This document shows positions 33,878 through 42,128 of a DNA stretch of 64,000 bases, in pieces. The number at the start of each line of letters is the position of its first letter. Positions within the stretch are counted from its first letter, which is position 1. This DNA is from JBMONI01 sp049324575. GTDB lineage: Bacteria; Omnitrophota; Omnitrophia; Omnitrophales; Aquincolibacteriaceae. Where the stretch lies: assembly GCA_049324575.1 (NCBI GenBank), contig JBMONI010000009.1, positions 1 to 64,000 of the forward strand, written 5' to 3'. Both the position numbers and the translations under genes were made by a program. The notes under the pieces were generated by a model. It saw only the letters and a program-made list of their open reading frames with translations. It searched no databases and had not been told where the DNA came from.

Positions 33878-34654
33878 CTAAGTATACCACAATCCATAAT
33901 GGGTCAGGAAAATCCCCCGCTGTTTGAGGATTCTTTTCCATTTCGGATCACGGAAAATCCGACATTCTATTTCGCGCGCGGCAGTCATTGAGCTCGCCTT
34001 TTTTAAATCGGGATCGTTCTTCCCAGGATGACACATGACCTCCGTTAATCCCGGCGGCAGAGTTCGCAAAAGACGGCCGAATTTTCCCCGGCTCCAGCCG
34101 CGTTTCGATCCCAGACCGCCGAATAAATGATCGGAGGTCCGGATCCCTAGACCGGGAATTCGGACACCCCAGGAACGTCGGATCGGCAAACGATATTTGC
34201 GCGCTAGCCGGTAAAGGATCGCAAAATAAAAGCGATGGTCATGAAGCTGGTGATGCGTATCCAAATGGGTCGGTAACCGTCTAAAAAACTTGCGGAACAA
34301 GCAGAGTTGATTTTCGTATTCCCGAAAAACCTCGCCAGCTTTTGGAAAGCGGCATGGATTCAGAAGGGATCGATCGAATTGCCGGTCGGCGGATAAAAGG
34401 CTGAGGACACTGCGCCACGGACTGACCGGCGCCCCCAAGGTAATATTCAAATGCAATCCGAGGCCGAGTCTTTTCTGAGAAGCGATCTTTTTGAGGAGTC
34501 GCTCTTTGAGGGGCATATTGATCAGGCAAGTCGTGCTTGAAACAATCCCCCTCTGATGACATTCCAAAATGGCTTCAGTAACACCGCGGGTCAGATTACA
34601 GTCGTCCGCATTAAGGATCAAAGCCCGGCCGGACTTTTCACCGTTCATGGGCAC
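33878..34654 (-). CDS. YdjC/ChbG/HpnK-family carbohydrate deacetylase
   Basis: A metal-dependent deacetylase family acting on N-acetylated sugars or, for HpnK, in hopanoid tail processing. The 258 residues show the metal-site motif NADDCNLTRGVTEAI, GLGLHLNIT and THLDTHHQLHDHRF, with the usual Asp and His ligands. TEVMCHPGKNDPDL is the C-terminal His block. It overlaps acpS by 10 bases, which suggests coupled translation. The link with acpS and the glycolipid-like cluster hints at lipid or envelope glycan processing, but the substrate cannot be deduced. Confidence 0.87.
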   Translation of the reverse strand: MPMNGEKSGRALILNADDCNLTRGVTEAILECHQRGIVSSTTCLINMPLKERLLKKIASQKRLGLGLHLNITLGAPVSPWRSVLSLLSADRQFDRSLLNPCRFPKAGEVFREYENQLCLFRKFFRRLPTHLDTHHQLHDHRFYFAILYRLARKYRLPIRRSWGVRIPGLGIRTSDHLFGGLGSKRGWSRGKFGRLLRTLPPGLTEVMCHPGKNDPDLKKASSMTAAREIECRIFRDPKWKRILKQRGIFLTHYGLWYT

Positions 34655-35031
34655 AGAAGAAGCACGGAAGCAACGGCAAATTCCTTTTCATGGGAGATCG
34701 AAAGCTCAAAAAACGATTTCGTCGGAATTGCCAGAAACCGGCGGTCTTTTTCAGACAAGCAGATCACAGGCCGGCCTCGCCGGTTATGACCGATCTCGAT
34801 CGCCGTCATGGGGATGATCTTATCCGTCACTCCGCTTAATGCTTTGATGAACGCTTCTTTGGCGGCAAAGCGTGCAGCATAATGCTGATATTTATTTTTC
34901 CGGTTGGCGCAATACCGACATTCCGAGGGGGAAAAGATCTTTCGTAAAAAACGGCTGCCGTGGAGACTCACGGCCTGCCGGATGCGCGATACACGCGCAA
35001 TATCGATCCCTGAATAGATGCGTAGTGACAT
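34645..35031 (-). CDS. acpS: Holo-[acyl-carrier-protein] synthase
   Basis: Transfers phosphopantetheine from CoA to the ACP serine. The 128 residues have the metal-binding GIDIARVSRI at the N-terminus and the second signature AARFAAKEAFIKAL, followed by the nucleotide-binding SISHEKEFAVASVL. This is a normal short-type AcpS. It is the only such transferase in the window, so it could activate the ACP of the KS cluster about 25 kb away as well as the housekeeping ACP. It follows the membrane HTH gene by 3 bases. Confidence 0.95.
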   Translation of the reverse strand: MSLRIYSGIDIARVSRIRQAVSLHGSRFLRKIFSPSECRYCANRKNKYQHYAARFAAKEAFIKALSGVTDKIIPMTAIEIGHNRRGRPVICLSEKDRRFLAIPTKSFFELSISHEKEFAVASVLLLCP

Positions 35032-35034
35032 GAC

Positions 35035-35331
35035 TCAATATCGAATAAGGAAGAAGATCGCGAGGCCAACTAAAAGCAGCGAGACAATATAAAAATTATT
35101 AAAACGCCAAAAATCACCCAGATGGCCGACCCATCCTTTTTTAGGCGCGAGTTTCAGTTTCCCCGCTTTGAACCCGAGCCGCAAGCTCTCGACCTCTTCG
35201 CGACGGAAGCGCACATACGTGCCTCCGATCTTGTACGCATGAAGTTTCCCCTGCGCCAAATATCGCTCGAGCTCGTCTTGCTCAATATCAAGATAAGTCT
35301 TCACTTCTTCGGAAGAAAGCATGTTATTCAT
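35035..35331 (-). CDS. Excisionase-type HTH protein with C-terminal membrane anchor
   Basis: A 98-residue protein. Residues 5-55 match the MerR/excisionase winged helix (HTH_17): LSSEEVKTYLDIEQDELERY, then AYKIGGTYVRFRREEVESL. A basic linker (KAGKLKLAPKKG) leads to one strong membrane helix at about 77-95 (FYIVSLLLVGLAIFFLI). A DNA- or peptide-binding head on a membrane anchor is unusual. The next gene upstream is a bactofilin with the same kind of HTH domain at its C-terminus, and the gap is 60 bases. The two probably act together, perhaps tethering DNA or cytoskeleton to the membrane. That role is inferred. Confidence 0.8.
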   Translation of the reverse strand: MNNMLSSEEVKTYLDIEQDELERYLAQGKLHAYKIGGTYVRFRREEVESLRLGFKAGKLKLAPKKGWVGHLGDFWRFNNFYIVSLLLVGLAIFFLIRY

Positions 35332-35391
35332 CGAATACAGGCCCCCTGCGGCCCGCGAAGGAAAAACGAATTAGCAGAGTTTTATTACGTT

Positions 35392-35931
35392 TCAAGAGGT
35401 CCGGATATGCTCTTCCTGGATCCATCGATCGATCGAGGATTTTGAGAAGAACCACTCCCCGTTCTCCTGCTGGGCCGGGATCTTCCTTTTGCCTGCCCAT
35501 TCTTCCACGACCCGCTGCTCGACTTCGAGATATTGGGCAACGTCTTTAAGCGACATCCGCACATCCTGCCCATCTTCACCCGAGCGCATGCTAAGCATGC
35601 CGATCTGCCCGTCCAGCACGGCGCCTTCCGTGACGCTTAGACGAGGCGTGGAGATATTGCCTTGAATCACTGCCGGCGCAATGACCGAGAGACTCTGGGT
35701 TGCTTGAATATCGCCTTGGATCTTTCCGGCCACGATGATCCGATCCCCTGAAATGTTCGCTTTGACTTTGGCATTCTCGCCGATCGTCAGGTTCCCGCGA
35801 GTATCCAGTTTCCCTTCGAAACTTCCGTTGATCCGAAGATTCACAGGATCGCGGAACGAGATCGTTCCCTGCATGCTCGCATCAACATCTAATATCTTTT
35901 CTTCAAAATCATCGGTCTTTTTCTTGGCCAT
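35392..35931 (-). CDS. Bactofilin with C-terminal excisionase-type HTH domain
   Basis: Bactofilins polymerise into cytoskeletal filaments near the membrane. Residues about 15-112 form the bactofilin beta-helix, with repeats such as ISFRDPVNLRINGSFEGKLD, TIGENAKVKANISGDRIIVA and SVIAPAVIQGNISTPRLSV. Residues about 123-172 are an HTH_17/MerR-like domain (MSLKDVAQYLEVEQRVVEEW, then NGEWFFSKSSIDRWI). Ordinary bactofilins end soon after the core, so this is an unusual fusion. AAAGGAGAA lies before the ATG at 35931. The neighbour at 35035-35331 carries the same HTH type with a membrane anchor. Confidence 0.88.
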   Translation of the reverse strand: MAKKKTDDFEEKILDVDASMQGTISFRDPVNLRINGSFEGKLDTRGNLTIGENAKVKANISGDRIIVAGKIQGDIQATQSLSVIAPAVIQGNISTPRLSVTEGAVLDGQIGMLSMRSGEDGQDVRMSLKDVAQYLEVEQRVVEEWAGKRKIPAQQENGEWFFSKSSIDRWIQEEHIRTS

Positions 35932-36047
35932 AGAAGGGTTCTCCTTTGGGTAAGCGATGTGTCATAAATTAGCACAGGACCCGGGCAAGGTAAAGAATAA
36001 AGCAAGGAAAAGCGGGTTGGGCGCCCTTCTCCCGGCCAAAGGACTCC

Positions 36048-37160
36048 TCACAAACCGGAAAGAACATGAAGGATATGCCGGACCTCCTCCTCCCCCAAGA
36101 ATGGATGCATCGGCAATGAGAGGATTCTTTTCGCAAGCCCCTCGGATACGGGGAGGCTTCCCCGGCGATAGGCGCGCATACAGGGCTGGTCATGAAGCGG
36201 AGTTGGATAATGGACGGCACATCCGATCCCTTCGTCAGCCAAAAGTTTGAGAAGAGCATCCCGCGCGATCGGCGCCTTGTCTTTCAAAGCGATCGAAAAA
36301 TAATTCCAACTTGGTTCACACAAATCGCTGATCTTTTGGATCTCGAAATAAGGATGGTGGCTAAAAAAAGCCGTATAGATCTCCGCAACGGCCTTGCGCC
36401 GCTCAAGGCTTGCATTCAAACGCTCCAACTGACCAAGACCGAGCGCCGCTCCGATGTCCGTCATGCGATAGTTATAACCGATCTCGGTATGAACATACCG
36501 CTCGCTTTCACCATGGGATCTCAGTAGACCCACTTTCTTCGCAAGCTTTTCATCGTGGGTAGTGACCATCCCCCCCTCGCCCGTTGTCATGTTTTTGCTC
36601 GGATAAAAAGAAAAACAGGCGATATCTGGAATCGCGGCGACATCCCGTCCCGCATAACGCGCACCGCAAGCCTGCGCAGCATCCCAGATCATTTTCAGTT
36701 TGAATTTTCTGGCCAACTTTTCGATCGCATTTACATCACACGTATTCCCGAAAAGGTGGACCCCAACCACCGCTTGGGTTTTCGGAGTGATCATCTTCTC
36801 CGCGCTGGCATGATCTAATGTCCAGGTGGCCGGATCGATATCGCAAAAGACCGGAACCGCATTCATCGCAACTAACATGCTAGCAGTCGCAAAAAAGGTG
36901 AACGCCGGCACCAGGACCTCATCGCCAGGTTTTAAAAGCGAAAGATAAGCAAGATGAAGGGCCGCGGTCCCGGAATTGACCGCGACGGCATATCCAGCGT
37001 TTGTTTTCTCCTGAAAAGCATTTTCAAAACTGCGGGTAACAGCACCTTGGCGCAAATTCCCGGAGTGCAGGACTCGCATAACCGCCTGATAGTCGTCTTC
37101 CGTAAGCCCCACCTGGCTATTTTTAATCTGAGGTCTCTTTTTCGCGCTAGGCTCTGCCAT
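36048..37160 (-). CDS. DegT/DnrJ/EryC1/StrS-family sugar aminotransferase
   Basis: A PLP enzyme that aminates keto-sugars attached to nucleotides, making amino sugars for glycans. It is about 370 residues. The PLP lysine is in CFSFYPSKNMTTGEGGM. Other family blocks are AVNSGTAALHLAYLSL, PAFTFFATASMLVAMNAVPV and the Asp of WDAAQACGARY. RMTDIGAALGLGQLERL is the usual C-domain signature. The ATG at 37160 is chosen over 37175 because GGAG lies upstream at fair spacing. It follows an unknown gene by 24 bases on the same strand. The target sugar is unknown. Confidence 0.92.
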   Translation of the reverse strand: MAEPSAKKRPQIKNSQVGLTEDDYQAVMRVLHSGNLRQGAVTRSFENAFQEKTNAGYAVAVNSGTAALHLAYLSLLKPGDEVLVPAFTFFATASMLVAMNAVPVFCDIDPATWTLDHASAEKMITPKTQAVVGVHLFGNTCDVNAIEKLARKFKLKMIWDAAQACGARYAGRDVAAIPDIACFSFYPSKNMTTGEGGMVTTHDEKLAKKVGLLRSHGESERYVHTEIGYNYRMTDIGAALGLGQLERLNASLERRKAVAEIYTAFFSHHPYFEIQKISDLCEPSWNYFSIALKDKAPIARDALLKLLADEGIGCAVHYPTPLHDQPCMRAYRRGSLPVSEGLAKRILSLPMHPFLGEEEVRHILHVLSGL

Positions 37161-37184
37161 GGAAAATATCTCCAAGGGTTAAGT

Positions 37185-37793
37185 TTACTTATCGGAGATC
37201 TGGTCCTCAAGTTTTTTAACAAGCTCATCGATCTGCGTCAAAAGATAGGATGGAACCAGCTTTTCACTGCGCAAAAGAGTCTCTGAAGCTTTCAGAGACG
37301 AGATCAATCGTTTGATCGCAGCGCGGCGTTTGAGGTCCCTGGTCCCGATCCCTTCCTCAGCGGCTTTCGCCTTTTCCAGAACCGAACGCATATGCTGTCT
37401 TACTTCCGCCGGTTCACGCGCCTCTTCAATGACTTTCTCACGGAGCATTTCGAGGTCCGCTTTCTCGATGTGGGTATTGTTTTTAGCAAGCCGCAGAAGG
37501 TTGACCGAATCGACATGGGGAACCTGGGCTGGGGTTTCCTCTTCCAGGGTCTGATCGCGAATGGTTTTAGGCTCTTCGGTCTCCAGAAAAGCATAAGAGC
37601 GGAGCATTTTTTGAGCCGTTTGCTGCTTGATCCCCAATTCTTTGACGCAATAAGCCTCAAAACTCAGATATCCCCAATGGCGATACATTTTATCCTTATA
37701 GACCGCACCAAGGTATTGGCCCAAACGGATCCAGGAGGCCTTATGGACCTTGGCCGCCTGCTGAATCTCGCCCCTCAAACTCTCCTCAGACAT
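37185..37793 (-). CDS. Uncharacterised helical protein
   Basis: I do not recognise a family. The 202 residues are almost all helical and rich in Lys, Glu and Arg. The N-terminal part (about 10-75) has WIRLGQYLGAVYKDKMYRHW, then SFEAYCVKELGIKQQTAQKM, which has the look of a helix-turn-helix. A long helical segment follows from about 100 to the end. There is no signal peptide or membrane segment. A strong Shine-Dalgarno AAGGAGG precedes the ATG at 37793. It may form an operon with the aminotransferase. A regulatory or DNA-binding role is only a guess. Confidence 0.75.
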   Translation of the reverse strand: MSEESLRGEIQQAAKVHKASWIRLGQYLGAVYKDKMYRHWGYLSFEAYCVKELGIKQQTAQKMLRSYAFLETEEPKTIRDQTLEEETPAQVPHVDSVNLLRLAKNNTHIEKADLEMLREKVIEEAREPAEVRQHMRSVLEKAKAAEEGIGTRDLKRRAAIKRLISSLKASETLLRSEKLVPSYLLTQIDELVKKLEDQISDK

Positions 37794-37818
37794 ATCAAAC
37801 CCTCCTTCAAAAGGCGTC

Positions 37819-37848
37819 ATTATAAGATAAGTACGGGTTTTTGCCTAA
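37819..37848 (-). promoter_or_regulatory. Probable promoter of the 37793-36048 gene pair
   Basis: On the reverse strand, TTAGGC (37848-37843), an 18-base spacer and a perfect TATAAT (37824-37819). The start would be near 37812, giving a leader of about 20 bases with AAGGAGG. Confidence 0.5.
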
Positions 37849-37880
37849 AACAATAGCATTACCGCCCTTGGAAATTTAAC

Positions 37881-37925
37881 TTGGGCTTTCTTAAGGAATA
37901 GCCTAGAATAACCGATAATTCCTTA
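37881..37925 (+). promoter_or_regulatory. SWIB gene promoter with a flanking inverted repeat (possible operator)
   Basis: TTGGGC (37881-37886), a 17-base spacer and TAGAAT (37904-37909). An 8-base inverted repeat, TAAGGAAT (37892-37899) and ATTCCTTA (37918-37925), has one arm in the spacer and one just past the start site. This arrangement could bind a repressor. The leader then runs to AAGGAG before the ATG at 37968. Confidence 0.45.
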
Positions 37926-37967
37926 GAGAGTGCACTTTACGTTCGCTTAAAAAAGGAGACAGCTGTT

Positions 37968-38222
37968 ATGCCAAGAGGAAATCCAGCGATCAATAAGCCG
38001 ATGAATATCAGCTCGCAGCTTGCCGCTGTGGTGGGCCCCGGGCCGCTTCCGCGGGGTGAAGTGGTCAAAAAGGTGTGGGATTATATCAAGGCAAAGAACC
38101 TTCAGGACCCAAAAAACAAAAGGGTCATCATTGCGGATGACAAACTTAAGCCGCTTTTCAATAATCAAGCATCCGTCAACATGTTCGAGATGACCAAGCT
38201 CATTTCGAAGCATCTTTCGTAA
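37968..38222 (+). CDS. Stand-alone SWIB/MDM2-domain protein
   Basis: The 84 residues form little more than one SWIB domain: LAAVVGPGPLPRGEVVKKVW, YIKAKNLQDPKNKRVIIADD and LKPLFNNQASVNMFEMTKLI. In eukaryotes this fold belongs to chromatin remodelling complexes. In bacteria, short SWIB proteins are found in chlamydiae, planctomycetes and several candidate phyla, and in chlamydiae as a fusion to topoisomerase I. The bacterial function is not well established. AAGGAG lies 11 bases before the ATG. It has its own promoter and a strong terminator right after the stop, so it is a single-gene unit. Confidence 0.88.
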   Translation: MPRGNPAINKPMNISSQLAAVVGPGPLPRGEVVKKVWDYIKAKNLQDPKNKRVIIADDKLKPLFNNQASVNMFEMTKLISKHLS

Positions 38223-38231
38223 AAATTAAGG

Positions 38232-39131
38232 TCAAAGAGAAAAAAGGCGATTCGACAACGAATCGCCTTTTTTCTTTCTCCTGTAAAGCATACCGCACCA
38301 GCTTCGCCCTCGAATGACTTGGATTTCCCGGAATCCCTTCGGCCTAAAACAGGCCCGAAATCGACCTGCATGCTGTTTGAGGACCCCAGAAACGAGTAGA
38401 AACCCTCCCTCATTCACGGTCGCAAGGATCTTCTGCGATGCTTCGGTCAAGAGATTCTCGAAAAGATTAGCGGCCACAAGATCATAACAGCCAGGAAGGT
38501 TCACTGTCCGCAGATCGCCTTGAAAAACTTTCCCGGTCCGGCACCCGTTCCGGCGAAGATTTTTCTCAGCCGCCCGAACCGCTTCCTGTTCTTGATCGAT
38601 CGCTACGATCGTCCGTGCGCCAAGACGATAGGCCGCAACCGATAAAATACCACTCCCCGTTCCCAGATCGAGAAAACTGGACAAACGTCCCCGGAACACA
38701 CGCATGGTTTTTAACATCATCCGGGTGGTTTCATGAAGCCCCGTCCCGAAACTGGATTTCGGATCAAGCAAAATCGCTTTCGGTTCCGAACGGTCACTGG
38801 CCTTCGCCTGCCAAGCCGGGATCAGCTCCCACCCCCCTGGGATCTTCATGCGCCGATAGGTCCGCTGCCAAGCATAACGCCACTCGGATTCGGGGATCGC
38901 CCGAAAATCCAGGCGGAATCCCGAAAGCGGCTTTTTTGAAAAACAGCTGTACAATCGACGGATCTCGCTGCGATTGGCTCCATAGATGACCGCCCGGGAC
39001 TTGCGCCCGATCAATTCGAGAACGATCCTCTCAAAACCGAAACCCTGCTCGAGGAAATAATCCCTAGCTTCGGCAAGTTTTCCACGGCTTGATCTTGCGG
39101 TAAGTGAGATCTCAGATACTGGACGGGACAT
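38232..39131 (-). CDS. prmA: Ribosomal protein L11 methyltransferase
   Basis: Methylates lysines of ribosomal protein L11. It is about 299 residues from the ATG at 39131. The N-terminal recognition domain is weakly conserved. The catalytic domain has the PrmA-specific FGTGLHETTRMML, motif I LDLGTGSGILSVAAYRLGA and AIDQEQEAVRAAEKNLRRN, and the NLFENLL block replaces the usual N-I-L. No good Shine-Dalgarno sequence is seen at either the ATG or the upstream TTG at 39146. Its last 14 codons overlap the SWIB terminator on the opposite strand. Confidence 0.93.
   Translation of the reverse strand: MSRPVSEISLTARSSRGKLAEARDYFLEQGFGFERIVLELIGRKSRAVIYGANRSEIRRLYSCFSKKPLSGFRLDFRAIPESEWRYAWQRTYRRMKIPGGWELIPAWQAKASDRSEPKAILLDPKSSFGTGLHETTRMMLKTMRVFRGRLSSFLDLGTGSGILSVAAYRLGARTIVAIDQEQEAVRAAEKNLRRNGCRTGKVFQGDLRTVNLPGCYDLVAANLFENLLTEASQKILATVNEGGFLLVSGVLKQHAGRFRACFRPKGFREIQVIRGRSWCGMLYRRKKKGDSLSNRLFSL
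38240..38274 (+). terminator. Intrinsic terminator after the SWIB gene
   Basis: A long hairpin pairs AAAAAAGGCGATTCG with CGAATCGCCTTTTTT around an ACAA loop and ends in a T-run. It starts 18 bases after the SWIB stop. The same bases encode the C-terminus of prmA on the other strand. Confidence 0.9.
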
Positions 39132-39148
39132 GGAGCGAGAATTCAAAA

Positions 39149-41794
39149 TCAGGCTAGCAAGGTAGAAGCATCCGATTGCCGGCCGGGACGTCCGAGGAAA
39201 CGCACCGCATCCTGAGGAGGCACGGGGCGGCTAAAGGCAAATCCTTGCATGAAATCACATTGGTAGGCTTTTAAAAACGCAATCTGTTCTTTAGTCTCGA
39301 CCCCTTCCGCCACCACCCTAAGTTTAAGGCTATGCGCCATTGCCAAGATCGCTTTGGCAATGGCCGCATCGTCATTATCTTCGGTCAGATCGCGGATAAA
39401 AGCCCGGTCGATCTTCAGACAATCGATCGGAAAACGTTTGAGATAGCTCAGGGAGGAATAGCCGCTGCCGAAATCATCGATTGAGATCGTCACCCCCATC
39501 GCTTTAAGTTCGCTCAGATGATCGAGAGATTCATCGGCATGTTTCATCAGCATGGTCTCGGTCAATTCGAGCTCAAGATACATGGCATTCAAAGCGGATT
39601 CTTCCAATGCCGATTTGATCGTCGACAGGAAACCTCTATTCTCGAATTGCCGATCGGAAATATTGACCGTAAGCCGGACCGGCTTGAACCCGGCCCCATG
39701 CCAACTCTTCACCTGTTTACAAGCCCGACGCAGGACCCATTCCCCCATGGGAACGATCAGACCCGTTTCTTCCGCCATCGGAATGAATTCGACAGGCCCT
39801 ATCAACCCCAAACTCGGATGCCTCCATCGCAAAAGCGCCTCGACCGCGGCAACTTCTTCCGTATAGGAATTGATCAACGGCTGGTAATAGATCTCGAGCT
39901 CGTCTTTCTCAAGGGCCCGCCTGAGATTGTTCTCCAGGATCAATTTTTCGAAAGCTTTCACGCTCATTGCGGACGAATAGAACCGATAATTATTGCGGCC
40001 TTTTTCCTTCGCCTGAAAAAGCGCCGTATCGGCATTTTTCATCAGAGTCACGCTATCGAGCCCATCGCTCGGGAAAACCGCAATCCCCATACTGCTGGTC
40101 ATATAGAGTTCATGGCTGTGGATATGGAACGGTTCTTTGAAGCTCGCAAAGATCTTTTCCGCAACATGCGCGACATCGCTGGATTTTTCCACTTCCGGCA
40201 AGAGGATCGTGAATTCGTCACCCCCCACATAAGTCAGCGTATCCCCTTCGCCTAATTCCCGTTGGATCCGCGAAGCCACCTGCACCAGCAGCACATCCCC
40301 CAAGGCGTGCCCCAGCGTTTCGTTGATCCTTTTGAAATGATCGAGATCGAAAAACAGAACAGCCGCGTGTTTTTCATAACGCTTGGCATAGAGGATCGCT
40401 TGATTCAGACGGTCGATGAAAAGGACGCGGTTGGGAAGATCGGTGAGCGGGTCATAATACGCGAGATGGTTCAAACGTTCCTGGACTCGCCGCTTCTCAG
40501 ACGATTCCAGTGACAGAGCGATCAGGTCTGCGATCGAAGCGACGAAGTTTTGATCTTCGAGGGCCCAGATCTTGGGTTCCCCCCGATGCTTATGGCAAAT
40601 GACTCCTACGGCTTTCCCATTCACACGGATTGGGGCATTCAAGACAGCCCGGATCCCTTTGGGGATCAGATAGCGTTCTGCGTAATCCTTAAGACGGGGA
40701 TCGGTCGCGACATCCGAACAGCCGATAAAGCGGTTATTTTCGAGGGCCGCAATATATTTGGGGAATTCGCCCAGATTGAGCTCAGCCCCGCATTGATGCG
40801 CATCGGATTCTTTGTCGTAAAGGTCCGCGCAGTACAAACTCATCCCATCATCCCGGTAAAGCCAGATAGAGACCTCATGCACCTCCAAGGTATGACAGGC
40901 CGCTTTCGTCACTTCAGCGAGCATCGTATTCAGGTCCCCCGAGTGCATCACATGGCTCTTGGCCAGTTCGACAAGAACGCGGTTCTGTTTCACCAGCCGC
41001 TTTTCACGCTCCAGAAGGTCTTCCTCAAATTTTTTCCGCTCGCTGATATCGAGCGAAAAAACAATGACGCCCGCGATCTCGCCCTTTTCATCCCAGTGCG
41101 GAACAATATCGGTTTTAATCCAGCATCCTTCACTTTGCCTGGGTTTCAAATATTCGATAATTCCATATTTGGGTTTTCCGGAAGCAATCACTTCCAGATC
41201 TTGTTTGAAATACTGAGCCGCGGCTTCGGGAAAGAGATCTTCAGCCGTCTTCCCTTGGATCATCTCGACTGGAAGACCCAAAAGTTCAGCCCCAAAACGA
41301 TTGACCTTCAAGATGCGATTCTCCCGGTCTTTGTAAAGGATCATCGCGGGAACCGAATCGAGAATGATCTCTTGCTCTTTGCGGTTTTGCCGGAGGTCCC
41401 GCATGACCTTTCGGCGACCGATCGCATAACGGATGATCCGCTCCAGCAGTTTGGTTTCGACCTCCCATTTCACAAGGTATTCTTCCGCACCGTATTCCAA
41501 GGCCTGAACAGCGAGCTGATTATTATCGTGGCCGGTAATGACGATCACCGGGATCGCGGGATGACGCTGGTGAAGGATCTTTAGCGCTTCGATCCCTTCC
41601 GCATCGGGCAGAGTCAGATCGAGGATAATGACATCGAAGGGCTGCTTTTGAAGTGAAATCAGTGCAGCGCTTAATTCGCGGACTACTTCGACTCGGAATG
41701 ATTGCTGTCGGTACCCTTCAAGCTGTTTTTTAAAAACAACAACATAATCGCCATCATCTTCGACCAGCAGGACTCTGATCATCGAACTTGCCAT
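39149..41794 (-). CDS. REC-PAS-GAF-GGDEF-EAL cyclic-di-GMP regulator
   Basis: An 881-residue signalling protein that may both make and break cyclic-di-GMP. The receiver domain (5-120) has the phospho-Asp in DVIILDLTLPD and the Lys in EEYLVKW. A PAS domain (about 145-260) and a GAF domain (about 285-430) follow. The cyclase domain has an intact YVGGDEFTILLPE. The phosphodiesterase domain has VEALLRWRHPS, TVNISDRQFEN, ELTETMLM, DDFGSGYSSLSYLKRFPI and VAEGVETKEQ, so both centres look active. The RxxD inhibitory site before GGDEF is not visible. It is cytoplasmic with no membrane helix. AAGGGA precedes the start. Its partner sensor kinase is not adjacent. Confidence 0.95.
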   Translation of the reverse strand: MASSMIRVLLVEDDGDYVVVFKKQLEGYRQQSFRVEVVRELSAALISLQKQPFDVIILDLTLPDAEGIEALKILHQRHPAIPVIVITGHDNNQLAVQALEYGAEEYLVKWEVETKLLERIIRYAIGRRKVMRDLRQNRKEQEIILDSVPAMILYKDRENRILKVNRFGAELLGLPVEMIQGKTAEDLFPEAAAQYFKQDLEVIASGKPKYGIIEYLKPRQSEGCWIKTDIVPHWDEKGEIAGVIVFSLDISERKKFEEDLLEREKRLVKQNRVLVELAKSHVMHSGDLNTMLAEVTKAACHTLEVHEVSIWLYRDDGMSLYCADLYDKESDAHQCGAELNLGEFPKYIAALENNRFIGCSDVATDPRLKDYAERYLIPKGIRAVLNAPIRVNGKAVGVICHKHRGEPKIWALEDQNFVASIADLIALSLESSEKRRVQERLNHLAYYDPLTDLPNRVLFIDRLNQAILYAKRYEKHAAVLFFDLDHFKRINETLGHALGDVLLVQVASRIQRELGEGDTLTYVGGDEFTILLPEVEKSSDVAHVAEKIFASFKEPFHIHSHELYMTSSMGIAVFPSDGLDSVTLMKNADTALFQAKEKGRNNYRFYSSAMSVKAFEKLILENNLRRALEKDELEIYYQPLINSYTEEVAAVEALLRWRHPSLGLIGPVEFIPMAEETGLIVPMGEWVLRRACKQVKSWHGAGFKPVRLTVNISDRQFENRGFLSTIKSALEESALNAMYLELELTETMLMKHADESLDHLSELKAMGVTISIDDFGSGYSSLSYLKRFPIDCLKIDRAFIRDLTEDNDDAAIAKAILAMAHSLKLRVVAEGVETKEQIAFLKAYQCDFMQGFAFSRPVPPQDAVRFLGRPGRQSDASTLLA

Positions 41795-42128
41795 CCAGTC
41801 ATCCCTTCTTTTATGAAAATCTCACAACTTGAAAGAAGACGACTCACTTTTTCTTAGTGATTTCTTCTCCTTTCTGATCTCCGAAAAATTCCAGGGCCTT
41901 GGACTTCGGCCGTGCTGGCGAACTATTTTGCCTCTCTACTATAAACTATACCACCTGAAACTTATTTATCAACTTTAAGAAGCAATAGCATCGAGGGTTA
42001 TCCTTTATTTAGTGTGATTTTTTTCACACCCAAAATTTTTTCAATAAACTATGGTATATTTTGTAATATAATGATATCATTTGTTATCAATGGTTACTCT
42101 TTGCTTAAATTAAAGAAGGAGAAATTTT
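41795..42128 (+). promoter_or_regulatory. 334-base AT-rich control region with CRP-like site
   Basis: A gene-free region between the divergent regulator and lipoprotein genes. It has a perfect TGTGA-N6-TCACA (42013-42028) and a perfect TATAAT (42067-42072). An ATGATATCAT palindrome over the start site (42071-42080) follows, and AAGGAG (42116-42121) precedes the lipoprotein ATG. The CRP-like centre lies about 58-61 bases before the likely start, as in class I CRP promoters, and no good -35 box is present, which fits activator dependence. I see nothing clear in 41795-42000 beyond the leader of the regulator gene. Confidence 0.6.

Noticed and set aside
40550..41584. A 344-codon plus-strand frame opposite the GGDEF/EAL gene
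   Set aside because: Low-complexity translation with no motifs, opposite a well-supported gene.
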